Source: Gemmatimonas phototrophica (GTDB lineage Bacteria > Gemmatimonadota > Gemmatimonadetes > Gemmatimonadales > Gemmatimonadaceae). Taken from it: DNA of 64,000 nucleotides. The translations under genes and the position numbers were made by a program. Location: positions 3,348,001-3,412,000 of the forward strand of contig NZ_CP011454.1 in NCBI RefSeq assembly GCF_000695095.2, written 5' to 3'. How positions within the stretch are numbered: position 1 is the first letter of the stretch; each line of letters starts with the position of its first letter. The notes beneath the pieces were generated by a model. That model saw nothing but the letters and a program-made list of their open reading frames with translations, made no database searches and was not told the origin of the DNA. Shown one piece after another: positions 41,001 to 49,092 of this stretch.

Positions 41001-41652
41001 CCACGGCCCATTCACCAGTATTGACGACGCCGTGCGCCGCGTGTCGCTCGACAAGAGTGCCTGGCGACATCTGGCCGAAGCAGGGGCATTCGACAGCATG
41101 TTTGCGCACGAGCCGCCGGACCGACGGCGTCGGGTGGCATTGTGGGAAGTACTCGCCGCCACCCGCGGACCGGAGTTGCCGCTCGCGCCGCGTGCCGCGC
41201 CCGCCCCTGCCCCGCAGCTTCCCGCGTACGCCCCCGTCGAGCTCACCGAAGCGGATTACCGTATGACCGGCCTTTCGCTGGCCGGGCATCCCATGAAGCA
41301 TGTCCGTGAACATCTCGCGCTCAATGGCGTGCTCACGGCAGCCGCGGCACAGACGCAGGGCACGGACGGGCAGCCCGTTGCGGTGGCGGGCCTCGTGATC
41401 TGCCGTCAACGCCCCGGCACCGCCAAGGGGTTTGTGTTTCTCACCCTCGAGGACGAAACGGGCATGATCAACGTTGTCATCACGCCCGATCGCTTTGAGC
41501 AGCATGCGCTCCTCATTTCCACGTCACCGCTACTGCTCATTCGCGGCACGCTCCAGGTGGAGCAGCAGGTGGTGAATGTCCGGGCCAAACAGTTTCGCGC
41601 GCTTGCCCTGGGCGGTGGGGAGCAGTACGTGCAGGGGCATAACTACCGATGA
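38044..41652 (+). CDS. dnaE2: Error-prone DNA polymerase III alpha subunit DnaE2
   Basis: 1202-residue C-family polymerase. PHP domain opens [16 protein letters not shown] and includes [15 protein letters not shown]. Palm: [37 protein letters not shown] and the catalytic aspartates in PPDIDIDF near residue 390, with the third in [13 protein letters not shown] near 653. [20 protein letters not shown] and [10 protein letters not shown] are typical fingers segments; an OB fold ([20 protein letters not shown]) ends the protein. The C-terminus stops after the OB region without the tau-binding tail of replicative DnaE, as in DnaE2. A Thr-Pro repeat with flanking unstructured sequence (~residues 475-560) is inserted in the palm. 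Partner genes imuA-imuB lie 14 kb away. No ribosome-binding site. Confidence 0.94.
   Translation: [1202 protein letters not shown]
39510..39570 (+). repeat. Hexanucleotide microsatellite (ACACCT)n in dnaE2
   Basis: About ten tandem copies of ACACCC/ACACCT encode (Thr-Pro)n. The 6-bp unit means gain or loss of copies never shifts the reading frame, only the length of a flexible linker between two palm segments. Confidence 0.95.
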
Positions 41653-41679
41653 ACGCTCCAGGTCACCTCTGGCAAAAGG

Positions 41680-43221
41680 CTAGTGCACAGCAGCCGGACC
41701 GCCGGTCTCCCGCAGCAGTTCCTGCACCCGCGTCACCAGGGCGTACTCGGACCACAACGCGGGGAGCGTAAACCACGTCTCCTCAACGGACGCACTGAGG
41801 GCCGCTGGGACAGGTGCAGCATCCGCCCCCAACGCCAGGATACGCAACAACGGCCACTGCGCCTGTAACGACCGACGTAACCGTGGATACCGCGTAGGTA
41901 TCCTCTCCCCCACCACCACCAAGGCCGGGCATCCGATATGCGACAACACCTCCATGGTCTCCTCGGCGGATCCCACGGCGAGCACCCGGTAGCCCACCCG
42001 TTCAAGACCGCGAGTCATGCGGATTCGCGACGCGGCCTGCTCATCAACAACCACAATAGTGGTGGATAGCGACACCGCTGGCGAAATACGGCGAGCGGCT
42101 TCGCCAACATCTGCGCTGGAAGCCTCGGGAAACCACAGTATGAACTCCGATCCCTGACCCGGTACGCTGGAAAACGTGAGAAAGCCGCTGTTCTGTCGGA
42201 GCATGCCCTGCACCGCTGACAGGCCCAGCCCGGCAGCATGCCCCATCAGATCGGTGGTAAAGAACGGCTCAAGAATGTGGCGTTGCGTTTCGAGCCCAAT
42301 GCCATGCCCGGTATCGCGCACGGCTACGGTGACATACCGTGCCGCCGACATACGCCGTCCGTCACTCGCCAGTTGGGGCGCGCGCAGCGTAACGGCGCAT
42401 ACCCGCACATCAATTTCCCCGTCCCCTACCGTCGCGTGGCGGGCGTTCTCCAGCAGGTTCTCCAGCATCTGCCGCAACTGCCCCGGATCTATTCGAACGG
42501 CGGGGACCTCCTCAACATGGCACCGCAGGCGGGTCCGGGGCGTCACGCCGTCGCGTCCAAAGTCACGCACAACGGCGTGGGTAGTTACACCGAGGAGCAC
42601 CGGACGTTCGTTGTGCGGGGCATCGCTTGCAATCTGCAGCAATTGACGGGTAATGCGGGCACACTCGTTGGCGGCACGATTGATCTCCGCAATATCCGCC
42701 CGCTGATCGGCAGCCAACGCGGACTCCGCAAGCTCGCCGCTGAAGCCGAGGATGATTTGGAGTTTGTTGTTGAGCTGGTGGGCAATGCCGCCCGCGACAC
42801 GCCGGGCTTCCACAGCATGTTCGCTCAGCCGCGTCTGTTCAAACGCTTCTGCGGCCACCTGCTCCGCTTCCACAAGCTCCTGCGCATCATGCAACACCAG
42901 ATGCGCCGTGGGACGACCGTACTCCAGAAACAGTTGGGCCGACACCTCGACGATGCGGACACTACCGTCCAGCCCGTGCAACCGCTCACGCACAAACCGC
43001 GCCCGATCGGTTGCGGGGGATGTGCCACACAGCATCTGCGCCACGGACTTGAGATACGGCCGCTCAAACAGTACCGATACCAACTGCCCAACAAGTTGCG
43101 AGCGATGCGTGGCGCCTGCCAGCCGCAGCGTCGCTGCGTTTACCGCCACGATGCGATGGCCATCGTGAATGATCATGCCATCCGGCGCCTGCTCCACCAG
43201 TTGCGCGTAAAAGCCCCTCAT
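41680..43221 (-). CDS. PAS sensor histidine kinase with degenerate C-terminal receiver
   Basis: 513 residues in the order PAS (LVEQAPDGMIIHDGHRIVAV), dimerisation/phosphoacceptor helix with His in AGGIAHQLNNKLQIILGF, ATPase domain (N box LENLLENARHA, G1 VRDTGHGIG, G2 HAAGLGLSAVQGML), then a receiver-like domain TTIVVVDEQAASRIRMTRGL. In that domain the strand that should end in the phosphorylated Asp reads ALVVVGERIP, so Asp is Gly and it cannot be a normal phospho-receiver. No membrane helix: cytoplasmic. ATG overlaps the KaiC-like gene stop (ATGA). Probably phosphorylates the operon's LuxR-type response regulator. Confidence 0.92.
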   Translation of the reverse strand: MRGFYAQLVEQAPDGMIIHDGHRIVAVNAATLRLAGATHRSQLVGQLVSVLFERPYLKSVAQMLCGTSPATDRARFVRERLHGLDGSVRIVEVSAQLFLEYGRPTAHLVLHDAQELVEAEQVAAEAFEQTRLSEHAVEARRVAGGIAHQLNNKLQIILGFSGELAESALAADQRADIAEINRAANECARITRQLLQIASDAPHNERPVLLGVTTHAVVRDFGRDGVTPRTRLRCHVEEVPAVRIDPGQLRQMLENLLENARHATVGDGEIDVRVCAVTLRAPQLASDGRRMSAARYVTVAVRDTGHGIGLETQRHILEPFFTTDLMGHAAGLGLSAVQGMLRQNSGFLTFSSVPGQGSEFILWFPEASSADVGEAARRISPAVSLSTTIVVVDEQAASRIRMTRGLERVGYRVLAVGSAEETMEVLSHIGCPALVVVGERIPTRYPRLRRSLQAQWPLLRILALGADAAPVPAALSASVEETWFTLPALWSEYALVTRVQELLRETGGPAAVH

Positions 43222-44711
43222 GGGCCGGCGCGCAGTGACCTCTTGGGCACACCGGTCACGATGGCATCGTACTCACCAAAGGTCTCTCCCATGGTAATAC
43301 CGGCCTCCGTGGACTCGTACAACCGGAACGCGCGACTATGATCGCTGCCGCGCATCTTCACGATGAGCAACGCTTTGCGCAGCTCTCCCTCAATCTCCAC
43401 GTACCGCTGACTCAGGATGATGTCGGTGAGAAACGAGACCCGGTAACCAGTAAGCGTCGCCTGATCCTGCGCTTCAATTTCCACCGTGGAGTACATCGTG
43501 ACGCCCAGACTCGTCAGCGTACCAATCAACCGGTACAGTGACTCACGGAAATCTTCCCGGAAGGTGGGCGCCAGAGCCATTTCGAAGCCATTGATCGAAT
43601 CGATGACCACGCGACTGGCCCCAATGGCAGCGACAGCCTCGCGAATTTCCTGCAAGGTTTCATCCACCGAGAGATCCAGCGGGCGCAAGTAAATGATGCG
43701 CAGGCGATCACTCGCAACAGCATCCACAAACGCTGGGCCAAAGCGGGCAGCGCGCGCCAGATACACATCGGGACGCTCTTCGAAGACAGCCACCACGGCG
43801 GACTCTCCTGCCAGCAGGCCGGCCAGCACGAACTGCATGGCAAACGTGGTCTTGCCGGAGCCGGTGGGGCCGGCCAGCACGAGGGAATCCCCTGCCGGAA
43901 TGCCTCCCCCCATCAGTGCATCCAGCCCGTTGATCCCCGAGGACAACCGGGGGCCACCTAACGTGTGCGTCGTGGTCCGCTGAATCGGAACGCGAGGAAA
44001 AACCTGGACGCCGGCCGCGGTGATCTTGAGGGTGTGCAACCCCGGCATGTGCTGCACGCCGCGAGACTTGACCACCTGCAGCTTGCGCACGACGGAGTTC
44101 CGATCGACATCCTGCGTCAACCAGAAAATGCCATCGGCGACCGTAAAAACCGGGTTGCGCAACTCCTGGTGCTGATACTCGCCAATGAGGATCGACGTGA
44201 TGTTCCAGGTGGTGAGGTGCAGCGCCAGCCGCTGGACAAAACGCTCGATCTGTCCGTCCGGCATCTCGTGCTCGGCCGTCCGTACCAGAGAGCGAAACGA
44301 GTCCACCACGACCAACCCCGGGCGCAATGTCTCCACATCGTGAACGATACGTGCCAATACGGCGTCGAGATCCCCATCCAGCGCTTCCTCGCTGAGATTC
44401 AGGAAGTGCACCCGACTCCCCACGGCCGTCGGGTCGAAGAAGTCGAAGCACTGCTGGTAGCGCAGCATCTTGAGCGATGTTTCGCCAAGGAGCGTGATGA
44501 ACAACCCGGGTCGATCCACTGTTGCCGTGGCGAACAGCATTTGCATGGCCATGGTCGTCTTGCCTGACCCCGGGCCACCGGCAATCAGGTTGAACGAAAG
44601 GGCCGGAAGCCCACCGCCCAGCACCTCGTCGAGTCCGGGCACTCCGGTAGTCAGCAGCGGCACAGTGTGAACCGTGCGGTGAGACGTGGGCTCTGCGTTG
44701 TTCGTGTTCAC
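43218..44711 (-). CDS. KaiC-like tandem-domain RecA-family ATPase
   Basis: 497 residues with two KaiC/RadA-type domains. First: TTGVPGLDEVLGGGLPALSF, Walker A AGGPGSGKTTMAMQML and Walker B GLVVVDSFRSL. Second: LSSGINGLDALMGGGIPAGD, AGPTGSGKTTFAMQF, catalytic Glu pair in VFEERPD and SRVVIDSINGFEMA. The end resembles KaiC CII: YVEIEGELRKALLIVKMRGS. Where KaiC has the autophosphorylated Ser-Thr pair (ISTITD) this protein has VSFLTD, so Ser is kept and Thr is Phe. The C-terminal tail is short and no kaiA or kaiB is present, so it is a KaiC relative in a two-component operon rather than a proven clock protein. GTG start overlapping the upstream stop. Confidence 0.9.
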   Translation of the reverse strand: MNTNNAEPTSHRTVHTVPLLTTGVPGLDEVLGGGLPALSFNLIAGGPGSGKTTMAMQMLFATATVDRPGLFITLLGETSLKMLRYQQCFDFFDPTAVGSRVHFLNLSEEALDGDLDAVLARIVHDVETLRPGLVVVDSFRSLVRTAEHEMPDGQIERFVQRLALHLTTWNITSILIGEYQHQELRNPVFTVADGIFWLTQDVDRNSVVRKLQVVKSRGVQHMPGLHTLKITAAGVQVFPRVPIQRTTTHTLGGPRLSSGINGLDALMGGGIPAGDSLVLAGPTGSGKTTFAMQFVLAGLLAGESAVVAVFEERPDVYLARAARFGPAFVDAVASDRLRIIYLRPLDLSVDETLQEIREAVAAIGASRVVIDSINGFEMALAPTFREDFRESLYRLIGTLTSLGVTMYSTVEIEAQDQATLTGYRVSFLTDIILSQRYVEIEGELRKALLIVKMRGSDHSRAFRLYESTEAGITMGETFGEYDAIVTGVPKRSLRAGP

Positions 44712-45148
44712 GGGTCGTTGGCGTCAGGTCCCGCGATACCGCGCGGGGTCGGTGTTCCACTGAGTTCGATCAGACGAATGGCCATGGCATCGCCGATGAT
44801 GCCGCCAAGCTGCTGCATCATGGCCGCCATCAGGGCAATAATCGCGTCACGCTGCACCGCCGCGTCGGCGACAGTCGCCGGCACTTGAGGCGTTGCTGGC
44901 ATCCCTTCGTCCGCCCCGAGATCGGAGATGGTCGACAAGACGGGATGTCCCGGCAGCGTGTCCGCCACAGATCGCGACAACAGCGCCGCATATCCTTCGG
45001 CGCCAACCCAGCGCCGCAGACCGGCTTCCAACCGCGTGAACAACCGGTCGACAACCGACTGCACATCACCGGCAGGCTGCGCATCACGCTCGGCCAGAGC
45101 CCAGAGCGATTGCGCGACCTCAAGCATTCGGGGGTCGGCCGTGGTCAT
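44708..45148 (-). CDS. Hypothetical protein between KaiC-like ATPase and response regulator
   Basis: 146 residues that I do not recognise. Visible features: a helical N-terminal half (MLEVAQSLWALAERDAQPAG, LFTRLEAGLRRWVGAEGYAALL) and a hydrophobic helix near residues 103-128 (AIIALMAAMMQQLGGIIGDA), ending in a Pro-rich tail. Reading overlaps both neighbours by ATGA or GTGA, so it is made together with the regulator and the KaiC-like ATPase and is likely an adaptor between them. It lacks the thioredoxin-like pattern of KaiB. Confidence 0.75.
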   Translation of the reverse strand: MTTADPRMLEVAQSLWALAERDAQPAGDVQSVVDRLFTRLEAGLRRWVGAEGYAALLSRSVADTLPGHPVLSTISDLGADEGMPATPQVPATVADAAVQRDAIIALMAAMMQQLGGIIGDAMAIRLIELSGTPTPRGIAGPDANDP

Positions 45149-45855
45149 CGCCGGTTCCCGGGTGATCGTGAAAATGCCGCCACTTCGAGCCGACTGCTCA
45201 GCGACAGTTTTTCGAGAATGTTGTGGACATGGCTCTTGACCGTATGAATCGCGATGTACAGGCGCGCGGCAATTTCCTTGTTGCTGAGCCCCTCGCCTAG
45301 CAAGGCAATGATTTCCTTCTCGCGCGTGGTGAGTCGGACGCTTTCCTGGATTACATCAGGGCTGGCGTAGTCGCCGTCACGCATGATCTGTGTGAACAGC
45401 GAGGAAGTGAGGGCGCGCGGCAGGCTCTGCCCTCCCGCCGCGACGTGCCGAATGGTCGCCACGAACTCCTCGGAGGTGGCGTCCTTCATGATGAATCCAA
45501 CCGCACCGGCGTGCACGAAGTCGGCCACATCGTCCTGCAAGGCCGCCATCCCCATCACAATGATGCGCCCTCCAGGCGTGCTCGCGATCATCCGGCTGCA
45601 CACCGCGAGACTGTCATCGTCCACCAGCCCGACATCAAGCAGCACGATCACCGGTTCGCGGTGCGCACCGGTCTCCGGCACGTCACGCGAATCACCAACG
45701 GCCGCCAGCACCGCGACGTCCGGCTGCTGCCGCAACATGGCGGCAATCCCCTCGCGAAGCAGTCGATTGTCTTCGATGATGATCACGGAGACCGGCTGTG
45801 CCAGCGCCTCGGGCGCGCGGGGGACCGCGTCGGCCGATGGCGATGGGTCTGGCAT
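45145..45855 (-). CDS. NarL/LuxR-type response regulator
   Basis: 236 residues. Receiver domain: acidic pair in VSVIIIEDNRLLREGIAAML, phospho-acceptor Asp in VIVLLDVGLVDDDS, Lys in GFIMKDATSEEF. Output: LuxR helix-turn-helix LTTREKEIIALLGEGLSNKE then IAARLYIAIHTVKSHVHNIL. The ATG is chosen because AGGAG lies six bases before it; a longer open frame adds a Cys/His-rich extension with no domain. First gene of the four-gene operon, so it probably receives phosphate from the PAS kinase at the operon end. Confidence 0.93.
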   Translation of the reverse strand: MPDPSPSADAVPRAPEALAQPVSVIIIEDNRLLREGIAAMLRQQPDVAVLAAVGDSRDVPETGAHREPVIVLLDVGLVDDDSLAVCSRMIASTPGGRIIVMGMAALQDDVADFVHAGAVGFIMKDATSEEFVATIRHVAAGGQSLPRALTSSLFTQIMRDGDYASPDVIQESVRLTTREKEIIALLGEGLSNKEIAARLYIAIHTVKSHVHNILEKLSLSSRLEVAAFSRSPGNRR

Positions 45856-46198
45856 GGTGCTCCTGGGGTGTTGTGAATCGGGACGCGCGTCCTGCGCAGC
45901 GTCCTCGTGCGAACAGTGTGTGCAGCGACCTGCAGCCGGGCTGTCCGCACGCACCACGTCAACGCCGGCGGATTCCCAATGTACTGCATGCAGCATGGTC
46001 ACGTCATATCCCATCACCAAACAGGGTGCCTTGGGAGATTTCCGTTCCTTCGCAGGTGACGGCATCAGGGCGGCAACACCGACACCTTGCTGGCGCGTGC
46101 CGACGCTGAATCCTACGGTTTTCCACCCCGGGAGGCTATCGCTCGGAAGATGGAGTCCCCCCCACCAACGCCACGCCCCGCTTCGTCGTGGCAGGTCG
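45856..46198. other. Intergenic leader of the KaiC-like operon
   Basis: 343 bp without a supported gene. It presumably carries the promoter of the response-regulator operon. The only notable sequence is a 10-bp palindrome CTGCATGCAG near 45983; I see no RNA gene, no clear -35/-10 pair and no terminator with a T-tract. Confidence 0.4.
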
Positions 46199-46351
46199 TC
46201 AGTACGCGATCTGAAACGCGCGTCCCCGCACCATCTGCATCAGAAACCCCGCAATGGCGAGCACCAGGAATAGGTGAATGGCTCCACCAAGCGTCACGGA
46301 CAATGTCATTCCCAGCACCCACGCCGTTAGGCACATCACAATCGCCAACAT
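46199..46351 (-). CDS. Small lmo0937-family membrane protein
   Basis: A 50-residue protein too short for routine gene calling. A near-perfect Shine-Dalgarno AAAGGAGG lies six bases before the ATG. Two hydrophobic helices (MLAIVMCLTAWVLGMTLS and GGAIHLFLVLAIAGFLMQ) are separated by a Gly turn and followed by MVRGRAF, the layout of lmo0937-type proteins, in which a helix, a GG.IHLLLV segment and a terminal RGR occur. Family function is not known; members are often stress-induced. Followed by the KaiC-like operon on the same strand. Confidence 0.82.
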   Translation of the reverse strand: MLAIVMCLTAWVLGMTLSVTLGGAIHLFLVLAIAGFLMQMVRGRAFQIAY

Positions 46352-46513
46352 GGTACCTCCTTTCCTGATGATACGTCACAGCATAGGGATGTCTCCCAGT
46401 GCCTCCCATAAGATCATGAGCTCGGAGCGCTTCGGGTATCCATCATGCGATGCATTTGCGACGGAGAGCCTCTCGGGGGCACATTGCACAGGCACTTACT
46501 TGGAGAGAGCACC

Positions 46514-46702
46514 ATGAAGGGCGGCAAAGGCGGCACCGGGCGCAAGAACAGTTCAGTGCGCCCGGCGGAGAAGTCGAGGAATCCACACGATGGACCAAAA
46601 CGCGGGGCACCCAAGAAAGACTGGGGCGCGGTGGAGAAAGATCCATTCGCCACCCCCGGGAAGAAGGCCCCCCGCATTCCGTCGCGCTCCACGCCGCGCT
46701 GA
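46514..46702 (+). CDS. Small basic hypothetical protein
   Basis: 62 residues, very rich in Lys, Arg, Gly and Pro (MKGGKGGTGRKNSSVRPAEK at the start, ending in RIPSRSTPR), with no predicted secondary structure or hydrophobic segment. The ATG is favoured over an upstream in-frame one because GGAGAGAG precedes it by six bases. Composition suggests nucleic-acid binding or an intrinsically disordered stress protein; function unknown. Confidence 0.65.
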   Translation: MKGGKGGTGRKNSSVRPAEKSRNPHDGPKRGAPKKDWGAVEKDPFATPGKKAPRIPSRSTPR

Positions 46703-46733
46703 CTCGCTGACGCGCAGACGCTGATCCTGCGGC

Positions 46734-47189
46734 TTAACCGCGCAGCATGCCCAGCACGCTGTTGATCAGTGCACCGCTGTTGGCCGGCAGGGATCCGCCG
46801 GGGGTGAGTTGATTCACGATCTCCGGAAGCACCGAGGCCATCCCCTCCTGGATCTGTGCCGGTGCCACTCCAGCCTGTGATGCGACCGCGGCCAGTGCAT
46901 CGTGCCCGAGGACCTGTTCGAGCTGCGCACCACTCACCGGCGCATTGGCTCCCGTTCCCACCCACGACTGGACCACGTCGCCCAATCCGCCTGCCTGAAA
47001 TTTCTGCACGATCGCTTCGAGCCCCCCCTGCTGTTGCACCAGGGTCATGGCGGCTGCAAGCAGCCCGTTGCTGCTCCCTTGGCCATTGAACTGCTTGAGC
47101 AGGCCGCCCAGCATTTGCTGCGCATCGCCACCCTGGCCGCCCAGCAACGACCCAGCCACATCCCCCAACGCTCCGTCGAACAATCCCAT
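46734..47189 (-). CDS. YidB-family (DUF937) protein
   Basis: 151 residues matching YidB: MGLFDGALGDVAGSLLGG at the start, LVQQQGGLEAIVQKFQAGGL, the signature VVQSWVGTGANAPVSGAQLE and then QVLGHDALAAVASQAG, and the C-terminal LPEIVNQLTPGGSLP. Widespread but uncharacterised; cytoplasmic by sequence. Divergent from the TerB/DUF697-like gene. Near-terminal Gly- and Gln-rich spacer (GGQGGDAQQ) is common in the family. Confidence 0.9.
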   Translation of the reverse strand: MGLFDGALGDVAGSLLGGQGGDAQQMLGGLLKQFNGQGSSNGLLAAAMTLVQQQGGLEAIVQKFQAGGLGDVVQSWVGTGANAPVSGAQLEQVLGHDALAAVASQAGVAPAQIQEGMASVLPEIVNQLTPGGSLPANSGALINSVLGMLRG

Positions 47190-47313
47190 CGAACCCTCTC
47201 ATCGGTTGAGTACGTACGTCAGTGGGGCTCAGGCGCTGCGACCTGCCTCCCGCAACCTGTCCCCTGTGTCCTGAGCGAAACCTAGCCCCACAACCCTTCT
47301 TCCCGGACTCTTC

Positions 47314-48237
47314 ATGACGTCGCAGGATGCCCAGGCGACCATCGCCATTGCCACACTCGCCGCCTTGGCCGATGGGCAACAGGAACCCGCCGAACGGGCG
47401 CATATTGCCGAGGTCGCAACAGCCCTGGGGTTGGCCGGAGCCACGCAGGTTATGGCGCAGGCGGAATCAGGCGCGCTCACGCTTCCCATGATCGCCGCCC
47501 AGTTCTCGTCGCCGGAGGCCCGGCAGACGGCGTACGACACAGCGGCGGCGATCTGTCTGGCCAATGGCTGGACCAACCCCAGCGAGGCCGCGTTTCTGCG
47601 CGAGTTGGCCGCCGCCCTGCACGCCAATCCCGATGCGGCCGCCCAAACCGTCGCCAACGTCCAGCGCGCCACCACGGCCACGGCCGCCCCCGACACTACC
47701 GCAGACAGCGCCCTTGAGGAACACATCCTCGATCAGGCCATCATCACGGCGGCACTCGAGATCCTCCCGGACCGTCTGGCCAATCTCGGCATTTTGCCCC
47801 TGCAATTGCGTCTGGTGCATCACATTGGCCGGCAGCATGGCCACCAGCTCGATGCGTCGCAAGTGAAGGATCTCGCCGCCACACTGGGGCTCGGCGCGGC
47901 CGCACAGCTGCTCGAGACGATGGTCCGCCGCACCTTCGGGGGGCTGGCCGGTGGGCTGCTCGGCGGCGCGCTTGGCGGATTGATTGGCGGGGCGGCCGGC
48001 TCGGCAACCGGCCTTGCGTCGGGGGCCGCGGTGACGTTTGCCGCCACGTATGCCCTCGGCCATGTCGCCACCCAGTACTACGCGCAGGGGCGTCAGCTGT
48101 CCACGGCCGATCTCAAAGCACTATTCCAACGCTTTCGCGCCGACGCAGAGACCATCTTTCCCCGCGTCGAACACCGGATCCGGAGCAAAGCCCAGGGCAC
48201 GTCGCTGGATGGTGTACTGCGCTCCGTGACCCGCTAA
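47314..48237 (+). CDS. TerB-like plus DUF697-like protein
   Basis: 307 residues. The N-terminal ~110 residues have a TerB/DUF533-like all-helical pattern (TIAIATLAALADGQQEPAER, ARQTAYDTAAAICLANGWTN) found in stress and tellurite-related proteins. An Ala/Thr linker leads to a DUF697-like domain (PLQLRLVHHIGRQHGHQLDA) with a Gly-rich double membrane-spanning or membrane-associating helix (GGLAGGLLGGALGGLIGGAA), as in GTPase-associated proteins such as YcjF. I do not know its function. It converges on the metallophosphoesterase gene with 15 bp between stops. Confidence 0.75.
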   Translation: MTSQDAQATIAIATLAALADGQQEPAERAHIAEVATALGLAGATQVMAQAESGALTLPMIAAQFSSPEARQTAYDTAAAICLANGWTNPSEAAFLRELAAALHANPDAAAQTVANVQRATTATAAPDTTADSALEEHILDQAIITAALEILPDRLANLGILPLQLRLVHHIGRQHGHQLDASQVKDLAATLGLGAAAQLLETMVRRTFGGLAGGLLGGALGGLIGGAAGSATGLASGAAVTFAATYALGHVATQYYAQGRQLSTADLKALFQRFRADAETIFPRVEHRIRSKAQGTSLDGVLRSVTR

Positions 48238-48252
48238 CACCGCGCCACAGCG

Positions 48253-49092
48253 TCAGGCGGCACGCAGCGTAAACATGGTGACTTCGGGGCGCACGTTGAA
48301 ACGCACCGGCAAATAGGTCCCCACGCCACGACTGATATACATCTGCCGACCGGCGGGGAGGTCGAACGCCCCGCTGGTGTAGCGCCGGTTCTGCACCGGC
48401 AGAATCGGCGGTGGCAGGAAGGGGGCCTTGCACTGCCCCCCATGCGTGTGACCGGCCAGGATCCATCCATTGTACGAACCCCACCCCGGCAGGTCCGCGG
48501 TATCCGGGTTATGGCTCAGCACGAGTTGCGCCAATGCGGGATCCACCTGCGCGAACGCGCGTTCCGGGCGAAACGCGCCCCCCCACAAGTCCCCCAAGCC
48601 TACGATCTGCAGCCCGGCAACCACGGCAACCTCGTTCACCAGCACCGTGGCGCCGAGGTTTTCCATGATGCTGCGGAGCGAGGCCGCCACGTCGGGCTGC
48701 TGCCAATTGATTCCGTAGTCGTGATTGCCAAAGCTCACGAATGTCCCCAAGGCCCCCAGCGGCATCTCGGCGTACATCGCCTCCGCATGCGGGAACTGCC
48801 CGACGTGGTGCGAAATGAGATCACCTGTGACCACCACGATGTCGGGGCGCAGCGCCCGCACCCGCGCAAAGGTGTCCCGCACATAGGCATCACGAACACG
48901 GGGCCCCACGTGAATATCGGAGAGCTGTACCAGGCGTTTCCCGTGCAACGCCGGTGGCAGAGCACGCACTGGTAACTCGCGCGTGGTGACGTCCAGCCAT
49001 TCCGGCTCGACAAAACGCGCGTAGCCACCAACGGCGGCGCCAGCGCCCAGCAGGCTGGCCGATGTGGTCAGAAACGCGCGGCGGGAGAGCAT
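48253..49092 (-). CDS. Tat-exported metallophosphoesterase (YaeI/calcineurin-like)
   Basis: 279 residues. N-terminal Tat signal SRRAFLTTSASLLGAGAAVG. The five metallophosphoesterase motifs follow in order: QLSDIHVGPR, VVTGDLISHH, SFGNHDYG, LSHNPDTADL and AGHTHGGQ, so the binuclear metal site is complete. YaeI-type members hydrolyse phosphodiester or lipid headgroup phosphates. An ATG eight codons upstream is possible, but the twin-Arg start is more compact. Positioned alone between convergent and divergent neighbours. Confidence 0.92.
   Translation of the reverse strand: MLSRRAFLTTSASLLGAGAAVGGYARFVEPEWLDVTTRELPVRALPPALHGKRLVQLSDIHVGPRVRDAYVRDTFARVRALRPDIVVVTGDLISHHVGQFPHAEAMYAEMPLGALGTFVSFGNHDYGINWQQPDVAASLRSIMENLGATVLVNEVAVVAGLQIVGLGDLWGGAFRPERAFAQVDPALAQLVLSHNPDTADLPGWGSYNGWILAGHTHGGQCKAPFLPPPILPVQNRRYTSGAFDLPAGRQMYISRGVGTYLPVRFNVRPEVTMFTLRAA

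Noticed and set aside
44708-45148. KaiB for the 146-residue operon protein
   Set aside because: No thioredoxin-like beta-alpha-beta pattern; longer than KaiB and mostly helical.
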